Source of the DNA: Streptococcus minor DSM 17118
GTDB lineage: Bacteria > Bacillota > Bacilli > Lactobacillales > Streptococcaceae
Length of the DNA stretch: 64,000 nt
Direction: 5' to 3'
NCBI RefSeq assembly: GCF_000377005.1
Contig: NZ_AQYB01000030.1
Coordinates: 1-64,000 of the forward strand
The notes beneath the pieces were generated by a model. The model was not told where the DNA came from and searched no databases. It saw nothing but the letters and a program-made list of their open reading frames with translations. Positions 47,364 to 56,765 of this stretch are shown here, one piece after another. The translations under genes were made by a program, and so were the position numbers. Numbering within the stretch: the first letter of the stretch is position 1; each line of letters opens with the position of its first letter.

Positions 47364-47557
47364 CTAGTTTCTCCTTTCTTCCAATGATAATCACTGTAGT
47401 GTTCTCATTACAACCAGCATCATGCTCATTTTGTATGGTCAGCAGTATACCTCCTCTCTATAGGTGTAGTCTTTCTGAATCTCTAGCTAACGATTGCATA
47501 GAGATTTTGTCAACTATGAAGCTGATTTACTAAAAATAGACACTGGAAAAGAACTGA

Positions 47558-47932
47558 TTACCCACTCTCCAAATCCATTTTTTTCCGAACAGCACTACCA
47601 ACTGCCTGCAATTTTTCTGCACACTGACAGCACATATCAATATCATCGCAGACTAAAAAACAATGGTCACAACTTAACCGCTCACAGATTGGACAAAGGC
47701 TAAATCGATTCATCGCTTCTTGAATAGCCTGAATTTTGGCGCGTTCTTGCTCTCTCTGATAGACTTTCTGGTAAATAATCCTCCTCCCTTCTGCTGTCGG
47801 GGATTCACCCGCTTTTGTGAAGCGTTTTAAGGAGCTTTTCCATACACGACCACACACTTCGCAGGTAAGTGCAAAACAAAATACATCTTCTGTTGAGCAG
47901 TCCTCCAATTTTCCTGCAATAATCTTTCGCAC
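47558..47932 (-). CDS. Cysteine-rich, probably zinc-binding small protein
   Basis: 124 residues from a GTG at 47932 that has GAGGTGA five bases upstream; an upstream GTG at 47953 lacks a good site. Several CxxC or close pairs (CEVCGRVW, CPICERLSCDHC, CCQC) suggest two or more zinc ribbons, with a Lys/Gln/Glu helix between them. No membrane segment or signal is present. It was not recognised as a named family. It lies downstream of the LuxR-type gene beyond a terminator. Confidence 0.6.
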   Translation of the reverse strand: MRKIIAGKLEDCSTEDVFCFALTCEVCGRVWKSSLKRFTKAGESPTAEGRRIIYQKVYQREQERAKIQAIQEAMNRFSLCPICERLSCDHCFLVCDDIDMCCQCAEKLQAVGSAVRKKMDLESG

Positions 47933-48020
47933 GCTATCACCTCGCTTCCCCACTGCTCTTGCCCTACAAACTCCTTGCCATCTGCTTTCTACACCATCAG
48001 TTTACTTTAGTTTTTATAAG

Positions 48021-48082
48021 AAAAAAATGGTACCCAGGATACTTTTCCACTACTTTTGGAAAAAGTATACCTGGTATACCAT
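48021..48082 (-). terminator. Very strong hairpin terminator after the Cache-LuxR gene
   Basis: A stem of more than 20 base pairs is formed by ATGGTAcCCAGGaTACTTTTCC and its counterpart ending near 48082. The minus strand then continues with seven T residues. It lies 20 bases past the stop at 48102 and separates the LuxR operon from the zinc protein gene. Confidence 0.85.
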
Positions 48083-48101
48083 TCATTTTTTACGATTTTG
48101 G

Positions 48102-49685
48102 CTACTCCTGCCTGTGTAATTCCTCTATCCGTCCACACCTTCTGAATAAATCAATCAACAGGAGTAATTCATCATTAGAAGAAATTCCTAGCTTTGTATA
48201 GATATTGCGATTGTGCTTTTTCACTGTACTCATGCTGATAAAAGCTAACTCTGGAATTTGGGAAACACTGTGTCCCTCCAAGTAAAAATGAAAAACATGG
48301 TACTCAGCAGCCGATAATGTTTTGATTCCATCTGAAAAACGCACTAGTAATTCCTCAATATCTTCTGGCAATCCTCGGTCTGAAAGCTGTTCTGCATGTG
48401 GTTGCGATTCCAAAAATCGAATAAGAACATCCAGTTCTGAAATTCCCGTACTGAAAGTAGAATAGTCCTTTTGTGTTTGAATAAACTCCAAACCTTTGAC
48501 AATTGGATGAACAAATTTTCTCGAAATAATGAGAGACATGGTCCCCATACATAGAATAAAAAGAAAGACAGATAAGATTAGCCTAGCTCTATGCTCCGAT
48601 ACACGTTCCATATAAATTCTGTGGGGGATTAAAACGACCACTTTCCAATTCTGCTCTTCCTTTCCTGCGATTGAGACTGGCTTTTCAATCCCCAAATAGC
48701 TATCGACACCATCTTGATAATAAGTGAGTTCGCTATTGTTGTTTTCTACTAAGGAGAGATGCCTATCGTTCCAAGTTGGTGTCGAACCTCCAACCAGACC
48801 TTTCCCAATCTCTAATTGATCTTTTTCCAAGGGCGCCATTACTGTCATTGCAGGACCAAACTCTGTTTCAACGACTGGATAAGATAGTTTCATGTATAGA
48901 TCGCTCAGCTCTACACCACAAACACCATAGAACTCACCTTGACTGCCGTAAAGAGGGGCATGATAAAACATAGCCTTCTCCCAGCTATCCTGTATTCGGC
49001 GACTATCTGTCCAAAAACCTGACTTCTGCTTGGCTTGGAAACATTCTGTGAATTCTGGAAATGCATCAATATCAAACTCCAAGTTCCAGCGGTTATGTAG
49101 TTCTAATCCCTTTTCTCTAGCGATATCAGGAATTCCCCTGAAATAGAAAATATCTGGATCTAGCTGAACATGATGCCCCACATTGGCCAATCTCAGATAA
49201 ACACCGCTGCGATACTTCTCAGCATGTGGTGCCTCTGTATTTATTGTTGCATTTAGAGTCGCATAGGTGCCACTACTGCGTGTCACCTTTAATGTTGTAT
49301 TAAGTTCTGCAAAAAAATCTTTCTGTATGTCTAATAAAATCTCTGGCTGATTGTCCAGGCCTTCGACTGTTTTTAATCCATGCTCTTCGAGTTGATACTC
49401 TATTTGATGACTAAGGTTCCTAGCCATATTGTCCCCATAGCCAGTCATAATATCCATTACATCTTGGACAGATGCCGCTGTTTGATTGGCTTTTATTTCC
49501 AATACTTGTCTGACTTGATGTTCAAAATTAAAAATTGCTCCTGAGGTAGCCAGCACCAGTATTAAAATGCCAAAAGCTGTCAAAGACATAAACAGCAAGT
49601 ATGCTAAGAGTTTGCTTCGCAGGGTAATATTGCCCTTGTTGAACATGAAGAGCAGGTGTCTTAGTTCATGCAATCTCCTTTTCAT
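48102..49685 (-). CDS. Membrane-anchored LuxR-type regulator with extracellular Cache-like sensor
   Basis: 527 residues from 49685, chosen because GGAGG lies six bases before it. Layout: cytoplasmic N-terminus, membrane helix (about 25-50), an extracellular Cache-like domain of about 300 residues (55-355), a second membrane helix (about 368-390), and a C-terminal LuxR/GerE helix-turn-helix (about 455-515: LSAAEYHVFHFYLEGHS and FISMSTVKKHNRNIYTKLGIS). It has no kinase or receiver domain, so signal and DNA binding are in one protein. It lies 45 bases after an orphan binding lipoprotein gene. Confidence 0.8.
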   Translation of the reverse strand: MKRRLHELRHLLFMFNKGNITLRSKLLAYLLFMSLTAFGILILVLATSGAIFNFEHQVRQVLEIKANQTAASVQDVMDIMTGYGDNMARNLSHQIEYQLEEHGLKTVEGLDNQPEILLDIQKDFFAELNTTLKVTRSSGTYATLNATINTEAPHAEKYRSGVYLRLANVGHHVQLDPDIFYFRGIPDIAREKGLELHNRWNLEFDIDAFPEFTECFQAKQKSGFWTDSRRIQDSWEKAMFYHAPLYGSQGEFYGVCGVELSDLYMKLSYPVVETEFGPAMTVMAPLEKDQLEIGKGLVGGSTPTWNDRHLSLVENNNSELTYYQDGVDSYLGIEKPVSIAGKEEQNWKVVVLIPHRIYMERVSEHRARLILSVFLFILCMGTMSLIISRKFVHPIVKGLEFIQTQKDYSTFSTGISELDVLIRFLESQPHAEQLSDRGLPEDIEELLVRFSDGIKTLSAAEYHVFHFYLEGHSVSQIPELAFISMSTVKKHNRNIYTKLGISSNDELLLLIDLFRRCGRIEELHRQE

Positions 49686-49730
49686 ATCGTCCCTCCACAT
49701 CCCATTCTTCGCCTATTTTGTCATCCTTTT

Positions 49731-51164
49731 TTATTCCTGAAACTGTTCTATCATATCTTGAAAATTCGCTAGTGATTCTAATGCCAGTTGCTGGGCTAAT
49801 TGTTCTTCTCTTGACTCCTTTTCCTCTGCTGATAGACCTTTCCAACTAGCAACCTCCGCCACATAATTTTCCCTCGCCTCTCTGAGAATTTTACGGGCAT
49901 TTTTTTCAACTTCCATTTCTAGCTCTAAGTAGTTAGAAAGCTGAGGAGCAGTATAAAAAGAGTAGTCTTGTTGTGTTTGGATAAAGGCCTCATAAAGGCT
50001 CTTATATTTCGGATTTTTCATGCTTGTAACGGCTTCTGGCAAATAAGTAAAAGCATCTTTTTTCACTGGCATATAGCCAACTTGAGTCACAAAACGGACA
50101 TTACATTTTGGCTCTGTTAACCACTTTAAAAACTCACTAGCCGCTTTTTCTCGCTCAGGTGTTGACTTGGTTAAACAAAATCCAGCACCACGCTGCATCA
50201 CCAATCGAGAGCCATCTTCAAAAATAGGAATCGGGAAAGCCTGCACAGTAATTGGTTCGGAGATATTATTTGGATAAGTCACAATGTCTTCATAATAGAG
50301 CACACTGGCAGAGGAAGCAACACTCACAATAATCTCTCCAGTCCGTAAGGGTTCCGTAGCATAGCCATCTTGTAACCAAATTCCACCTTGAATGGCTGCC
50401 CTTGCATAAGGTAACCAAGCTTTCGTAAAATTTTGGTCAAAGGCAATCGTCCCTTCTTTAAAAAAATCCTCACCCATTGATGTTATTCCAACTTGAAGGT
50501 AATTAAAGTGGTAATCATGAACAAACAAGCTCTTGCCGTCACCAACTACTTCCGGTGTCTGATGATCTGTCCATTTTCGATACTCTTTCGACATCTGGAA
50601 TAAGCCTTCCCACGTTTTCAATTGTTCGAGATTTGCGCCTGTTTCAGTTGCAAAACGCTCAAAGAGCGTCTGATTAACAAATAAAATCTCTGTTGATTTC
50701 GCAACTGGCAAGACCAGTAACTCCTCGTCAATCATCCCTTCTTGCAAGAATGCTGGAACAAAGGATGAAAGTTCTTCCTCGGAAAAATAATCTTGGAAAT
50801 CAACCAGTACCGAAGAATCCGACATAGCTAACAAGGTCTTAGGATAAGAAATAAACAAGTCAGGAAGATCAGCAGCACCAGGTTCATTTTTAGAGGCTGC
50901 CAAAACCGCTTTATGTATCGTGTTGGTATTTGAAACTTGGGTAACTTGTAAAGTAATGCCCTTTTCTTTTCCCACCGTCTGATTAAACTCCTCAATCATG
51001 ACATTCAAGGGAGAGTCTGTCTGTCCACCATAGACATGCCAAACCGTTAACGTAATCGACTGCTCTTTCTTGCTACAGCCAGCAATAAGACCGCCTAAAA
51101 AAAGGAAGTTAAAGAATACGAGCCATACCAACCAACGCATCGTTTTGTTTACAGTTTTTTTCAT
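49731..51164 (-). CDS. Extracellular solute-binding lipoprotein (family 1, sugar type) without a permease
   Basis: 477 residues from 51164 (MKKTVNKTMRWL) with GGAGG eight bases upstream. The lipobox IAGC marks a membrane-anchored lipoprotein. The family-1 binding-protein fold is seen from ITLTVWHVYGG through PDLFISYP, KSTEILFVNQTLFERF, GEIIVSVASSASVLYY and GYMPVKKDAF. It is longer than usual at the C-terminus, with a charged helical tail (about 430-477). No ABC permease or ATPase is adjacent, so it may serve as a sensor partner for the following Cache-LuxR protein. Confidence 0.85.
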   Translation of the reverse strand: MKKTVNKTMRWLVWLVFFNFLFLGGLIAGCSKKEQSITLTVWHVYGGQTDSPLNVMIEEFNQTVGKEKGITLQVTQVSNTNTIHKAVLAASKNEPGAADLPDLFISYPKTLLAMSDSSVLVDFQDYFSEEELSSFVPAFLQEGMIDEELLVLPVAKSTEILFVNQTLFERFATETGANLEQLKTWEGLFQMSKEYRKWTDHQTPEVVGDGKSLFVHDYHFNYLQVGITSMGEDFFKEGTIAFDQNFTKAWLPYARAAIQGGIWLQDGYATEPLRTGEIIVSVASSASVLYYEDIVTYPNNISEPITVQAFPIPIFEDGSRLVMQRGAGFCLTKSTPEREKAASEFLKWLTEPKCNVRFVTQVGYMPVKKDAFTYLPEAVTSMKNPKYKSLYEAFIQTQQDYSFYTAPQLSNYLELEMEVEKNARKILREARENYVAEVASWKGLSAEEKESREEQLAQQLALESLANFQDMIEQFQE

Positions 51165-51335
51165 AGCCATTACCTCCAACAAATTAGCCCAGCATCTCCA
51201 AACAAGATCTTTCTACACTATACACTCTCTTGAAACCTAATACCCCCTCTTTCTACAGGAACAGACTACCTTGTTCTCATTGTTTTATTCGCATATTGCT
51301 TGATACAGTTGCACATATAATACATGATTTATTTT

Positions 51336-51364
51336 ATTATACCATAGTTTGTTAGCGTTTACAC
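51336..51364 (-). promoter_or_regulatory. Promoter with a perfect CcpA cre site
   Basis: On the minus strand TATAAT (51336-51341) is the -10, with a weak -35 (GTGTAA or TTGTGT). The 14-base TGTAAACGCTAACA (51350-51363) matches the cre consensus TGWAARCGYTWNCW at every position and overlaps the -35 region. CcpA binding here would repress the binding-protein/LuxR operon in good sugars. The leader to the start is about 165 bases and shows no other clear element. Confidence 0.8.
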
Positions 51365-51425
51365 AAAGTCCTTTCAATATTCTTATAGTTCCTTCTCTCA
51401 TGACTTATCTACTTCAGATAGAAAC

Positions 51426-51446
51426 TGTTACAGAGAGGCTGTAACA
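51426..51446. repeat. 8-bp hairpin in the gap upstream of the binding-protein promoter
   Basis: TGTTACAG pairs perfectly with CTGTAACA around AGAGG. No T run follows. The rest of the 51183-51571 gap holds the promoter, this hairpin and the purA terminator. Confidence 0.45.
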
Positions 51447-51472
51447 ATCAAATCTATGAAATAAACAAAAGA

Positions 51473-51516
51473 CTTACAACTGTATTCCAAAAAATTGGAT
51501 TGTAAGCCTTTTTTAT
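51473..51516. terminator. Terminator region downstream of purA
   Basis: CTTACAA (51473-51479) pairs with TTGTAAG (51500-51506), extended by ATTCCAA/TTGGAT. The T run is stronger on the plus strand; on the minus strand TCTTTTGTTT follows. It likely ends purA, 65 bases past its stop. Confidence 0.55.
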
Positions 51517-51571
51517 AGTTATTCTTCTACTGTTTGACCAGCAGGTGGAAATTTGTTTAGAATTCTACTGT

Positions 51572-52906
<1,335 letters not shown>

Positions 52907-52953
52907 TCAAAACAAATGGTGGGAATTGCACCCACAAGTCTTGTTTACACCTT

Positions 52954-52982
52954 ATTATAATAAAAAACGAACTTTTTTTCAA
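52954..52982 (-). promoter_or_regulatory. purA promoter
   Basis: TTGAAA (52977-52982), 17-base spacer, TATAAT (52954-52959) on the minus strand. The leader from about 52947 to the start (about 83 bases) can form GTGGG/CCCAC and GGCA/TGCC hairpins. Confidence 0.8.
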
Positions 52983-53161
52983 GAAAGGACATTGGCAAGA
53001 GAAAAACCGAATGTTTTGTTCTTTTGTCTCTAATATTTTATTTTTTTCCGAATTTTGTAAGAACCTCAAACTTTTTCCTATCCCATGCTAACGTAGTAAA
53101 AATTTGTTTTTGACCTAGAAAGGGTATAAAATAGAGATAATATAAATCTCGAGGCAAAGAC

Positions 53162-55414
53162 ATGACCCTATCCAACATTTTACAACGACTACAGCCAAAC
53201 AGTCCCATTTTACAGGGAAATTTTGGACTAGAAAGAGAATCTCTACGAATCAATCACCAAAACAAACTTGCTCAAACTCCCCATCCAAACTCACTAGGCA
53301 ACCGCTCTTTTCATCCCTATATTCAGACGGACTATAGCGAGCCCCAATTAGAGTTAATTACTCCTGTCAGCCACTCGACAAAAGAGGCCTTACGATTTCT
53401 AGGTGCTATCACAGATGTAGCCAGCCGTTCTATGGAGAAGTCCGAGTATCTATGGCCTCTCTCTATGCCTCCTTACATCACCGAAGAGGAGATTCAGATT
53501 GCTGCCTTAGAAAATGACTACGAATACCAATATCGGGTCAGTTTGGGACAACGCTACGGTAAACTTCTCCAATCCATGTCGGGAATTCATTACAACTTTG
53601 AATTAGGCAAAGATTTAACACAATCCTTGTTTGAAATCAGCGACTATGAACATTTCGTAACTTTCAGAAATGATCTCTATCTCAAACTAGCCCAGAATTT
53701 TCTTCGCTACCGCTGGCTTCTAACCTATCTCTATGGAGCTAGTCCCTTGGCAGAGGCTGACTTTTTTAAGAATCCCCCTTCTTATCCTGTTCGTTCTCTA
53801 CGCAACAGCTCCTATGGCTATGTCAATGCCGATGATGTCCAGATTTCCTTTTCGAGTCTAGAAACCTATGTGACCAAACTGGAGGACTGTGTGGCATCAG
53901 GCAAACTATCCGCCGAGAAAGAATTTTACTCTGCCGTTCGTTTGCGCGGTAGTCAACGCAATCGTGACTACTTAACCAAGGGAATCCGCTACTTGGAATT
54001 CCGCTGTTTTGACCTCAATCCCTTTGAGGCCTTAGCCATAAGCCAAGAAACTCTAGATACAGTCCACCTCTTTATCCTAGCCCTATTATGGCTAGATGAC
54101 TTGACCGATGTAGATAACCAACTAGCTCAAGCTCAAGTCCTAAACGAGCAAATTGCCCTTAGCCATCCACTTGAAGAATTACCAGAAACAGCCGATGTGG
54201 ACTCTATCTTAATAGCTATGGAGCACGTCATCCGTCATTTCCAACTCGATGAGTATTACAAACAGCTGATGGAAACTATCAGAGCAGCCATTGCTGACCC
54301 CAACCTGACCATTGGAGGACAGCTCTATGCTCATATTGAAAATCATTCCTTAGAATCTTTCGGTCGCAAACAAGGACAGCTCTTTCATACTGATGCCTGG
54401 TCCGCTCCTTACGCTTTAAAGGGGTATGAAAACATGGAACTATCCACTCAAATGATCCTCTTTGACGCTATACAGATGGGGCTAAATATAGAGATTTTGG
54501 ATGAGAATGACCAGTTTATCAAAGTCTGGCATACTGACCATGTTGAGTTAATCAAAAATGGCAATATGACTTCCAAGGACAATTACGTCGTGCCCCTAGC
54601 CATGGCTAATAAAACTGTGACTAAAAAAATTCTCCATGGAGCCGGCTTTCCTGTACCAGCTGGTAGCGAGTTTCGTCAGAAAAGCGAGGCTCTTCGCTAC
54701 TTTGCCCAAGTAAGGGACAAGGCCATTGTCGTCAAACCCAAATCAACCAACTTCGGTCTGGGGATTTCCATTTTTCAGGAACCAGCTAGCTTATCTGACT
54801 ATGACAAAGCCTTGGACATCGCCTTTTCAGAGGATTCCGATGTTCTTGTAGAGGAGTTCATCCCAGGCACCGAGTACCGCTTCTTTGTCTTAGATGGCAA
54901 ATGTGAAGCTGTACTCCTACGGGTGGCAGCCAATGTGATTGGGGATGGTATTCATACCATTCAAGAATTGGTAGAACTTAAAAATCAAAATCCCTTGCGG
55001 GGTCGTGAACACCGCTCTCCGCTCGAAATCATTGACTTGGGCGATATCGAACTTCTTATGCTGGAGCAACAAGGTTATCGACCGGACACGATCCTAGCTG
55101 CGGGGGTGAAGGCTGATCTACGAGGTAATTCCAATATTTCTACCGGTGGTGATTCCATCGATGTGACCGAAACCATGGATGAGTCTTACAAGCAAATCGC
55201 AGCAGATATGGCTACGGCTATGGGAGCTTGGGTCTGCGGTGTAGACTTGATTATTCCAGATCCTAACATTCCTTCGACTCAGGAGAATCCAGCCTGCACC
55301 TGTATTGAGCTCAATTTTAACCCATCCATGTATATGCACACCTATTGTCATGAAGGCCCTGGCCAAATTGTCACTAAGAAAATCCTGTTGAAGCTTTTTC
55401 CTGAGTTGGCTTAA
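53162..55414 (+). CDS. gshF: Bifunctional glutamate-cysteine ligase / glutathione synthetase GshF
   Basis: 750 residues. The fused enzyme makes glutathione in two steps. The N-terminal half (about 1-430) is the GshA-like ligase (FGLERESLRINHQNKLAQTPHP, SGIHYNFELG). The C-terminal half is an ATP-grasp synthetase (VVKPKSTNFGLGISIF, DVLVEEFIPGTEYRFFVLDGKC, IELNFNPSMYMHTYCHEG). The fused form is typical of streptococci and listeria. Glutathione supports resistance to oxygen stress. A terminator follows directly. Confidence 0.96.
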   Translation: MTLSNILQRLQPNSPILQGNFGLERESLRINHQNKLAQTPHPNSLGNRSFHPYIQTDYSEPQLELITPVSHSTKEALRFLGAITDVASRSMEKSEYLWPLSMPPYITEEEIQIAALENDYEYQYRVSLGQRYGKLLQSMSGIHYNFELGKDLTQSLFEISDYEHFVTFRNDLYLKLAQNFLRYRWLLTYLYGASPLAEADFFKNPPSYPVRSLRNSSYGYVNADDVQISFSSLETYVTKLEDCVASGKLSAEKEFYSAVRLRGSQRNRDYLTKGIRYLEFRCFDLNPFEALAISQETLDTVHLFILALLWLDDLTDVDNQLAQAQVLNEQIALSHPLEELPETADVDSILIAMEHVIRHFQLDEYYKQLMETIRAAIADPNLTIGGQLYAHIENHSLESFGRKQGQLFHTDAWSAPYALKGYENMELSTQMILFDAIQMGLNIEILDENDQFIKVWHTDHVELIKNGNMTSKDNYVVPLAMANKTVTKKILHGAGFPVPAGSEFRQKSEALRYFAQVRDKAIVVKPKSTNFGLGISIFQEPASLSDYDKALDIAFSEDSDVLVEEFIPGTEYRFFVLDGKCEAVLLRVAANVIGDGIHTIQELVELKNQNPLRGREHRSPLEIIDLGDIELLMLEQQGYRPDTILAAGVKADLRGNSNISTGGDSIDVTETMDESYKQIAADMATAMGAWVCGVDLIIPDPNIPSTQENPACTCIELNFNPSMYMHTYCHEGPGQIVTKKILLKLFPELA

Positions 55415-55426
55415 TTCAGAACATGC

Positions 55427-55452
55427 AAAAAACCGCCAGTTGGCGGTTTTTT
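55427..55452 (+). terminator. Terminator after gshF
   Basis: AAAAAACCGCC and GGCGGTTTTTT form a perfect stem with an AGTT loop, 13 bases past the stop. T run on both strands. Confidence 0.9.
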
Positions 55453-55458
55453 AAAAGC

Positions 55459-55835
55459 TTATTTTTTCTGTTTTTGATTTTTAAAAAAACCAAGAATCTT
55501 AGAAGTCCTTTCCCCTATTTTTAGCAAATTCGGCACATGGCATTTTTGAATGTTGGTGGTCAACTGAGCATAGACGAATCTTTTTGGCGTTTCTACTACC
55601 TTGCATAAACTACTCCATAGTCGATAGCTGTATAATCAATTACTTTATCGCACTTTGCCCGTCACATAATGGTTTGGAGCTTTCCGTCCACCAAGATGTA
55701 ACCTTGACAGTTCCAAGAGACTTTATAACATTTTTGCAATCTTTTTATAGCTTTTTGAATTGCTATTTCCCCTGAAACTCTTTCACCTATCAAGTAAGGG
55801 AATTTTAGTCCAAAATCAATGAAAACAGTTGTCAT
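55459..55835 (-). pseudogene. Decayed gene of unknown family with a stop and a frameshift
   Basis: The minus strand encodes MTTVFIDFGLKFPYLIGERV and continues to YILVDGKLQTIM, then a TGA at 55662. The same frame goes on as AKCDKVIDYTAIDYGVVYAR before the next stop. A shifted frame then reads ETPKRFVYAQLTTN, CHVPNLLKIGERTSK and ends FLKNQKQKK at 55459. The three pieces follow each other without gap, like one gene of about 130 codons broken by an in-frame stop and a frameshift. The family was not recognised. The gap 55453-55892 holds nothing else except the promoter below. Confidence 0.5.
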
Positions 55836-55847
55836 AACCAGCTTTTT

Positions 55848-55871
55848 TCTGTAAAATACAGATAGTACAAT
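55848..55871 (+). promoter_or_regulatory. Promoter of the XpaC-TelA operon with a palindrome at the -35 position
   Basis: TCTGTA-AAA-TACAGA (55848-55862) is a perfect inverted repeat. It ends a few bases before a TACAAT -10 (55866-55871). The usual -35 is missing and its place is taken by the palindrome, which suggests a regulator binding site. Confidence 0.5.
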
Positions 55872-55892
55872 GATTAGAAAGATGTGACAACC

Positions 55893-56741
55893 ATGGGCAA
55901 AAAGCCTTACTATACAAACAGAAATCAACGCACAGCTGTCCTAACTTTTTTCGGTATTATCTCCCTGATTTTTATTATTTCCAACTTACTTCCACTCATC
56001 CTAATTGGAGGTGTGGGTGTTGGGACTTATTTTTTAATTACCCAAAAGTCTCGACGTCAGAAAAAAATTGCCCACGAGCAGCTACTTCTGATTGAAACCA
56101 ACCTGAAACAATCTGAGCGAGAAATGCTTGGGTTGGGGAATTTATTGGACCAACAAAATTATCTGAAATTCGAGAACACAGCCAAGAAATTATTACAAAA
56201 GTTAACCTCCTATTCCTATTTGGTGTACTCCATTCAAAAATATATTGATATCACAGATTTTACAAAGATTTCACAGAAAATCAACTCTCAAATCGAGGCT
56301 ATTCAAACAGAATTAAAAAAACAACACATCTCACCAGATAGCAAACCAGCCACTAGCGAAGAAGAAGTTGTCCTACGAATGGCTCCTGAAATCATCCAAT
56401 ACTACCGCAATATCCAGTGTGATCACCACCTGATTTTGCAAAAGATTAAGGAAGCCGAAAATCAATCTGAACTGGAAGCCTTGCACCACATCAATATGAA
56501 GCGTTTCAAGGATATTTTAGATGGTTATCTAAAAATCAAGGAATCACCTAAGAATTATTACCATGCGGATGAACGCCTGATACAAGCTCAAGAAGCTATC
56601 AAGCAATTTGATTTAGACCTAGATGAAACACTTCGTAGGCTCAATGAAAGCCAACTTCAAGACTTTGAAATTAGTCTGCGGATGATGCATGCTCACCAAT
56701 CGGATAAGGACTTTCTCTCAGATAAGTTCGATAAACACTAA
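55893..56741 (+). CDS. XpaC-like family protein (5-bromo-4-chloroindolyl phosphate hydrolysis family)
   Basis: 282 residues from the ATG at 55893; a GTG three codons earlier is possible. Two membrane segments near the N-terminus (about 13-45: VLTFFGIISLIFIISNLLPLILIGGVGVGTYFLIT) are followed by a long helical region. XpaC-like proteins are usually encoded next to TelA, as here (56766). The biochemical role is unknown, and the hydrolysis in the family name is historical. Confidence 0.75.
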   Translation: MGKKPYYTNRNQRTAVLTFFGIISLIFIISNLLPLILIGGVGVGTYFLITQKSRRQKKIAHEQLLLIETNLKQSEREMLGLGNLLDQQNYLKFENTAKKLLQKLTSYSYLVYSIQKYIDITDFTKISQKINSQIEAIQTELKKQHISPDSKPATSEEEVVLRMAPEIIQYYRNIQCDHHLILQKIKEAENQSELEALHHINMKRFKDILDGYLKIKESPKNYYHADERLIQAQEAIKQFDLDLDETLRRLNESQLQDFEISLRMMHAHQSDKDFLSDKFDKH

Positions 56742-56765
56742 AGACAGCACAAAGGAGAAGAAACA

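Noticed and set aside
51519..51571. Frame after purA that reads NSRILNKFPPAGQTVEE
   Set aside because: It is out of frame with purA and has no start of its own; could be a decayed tail, but the evidence is too weak.
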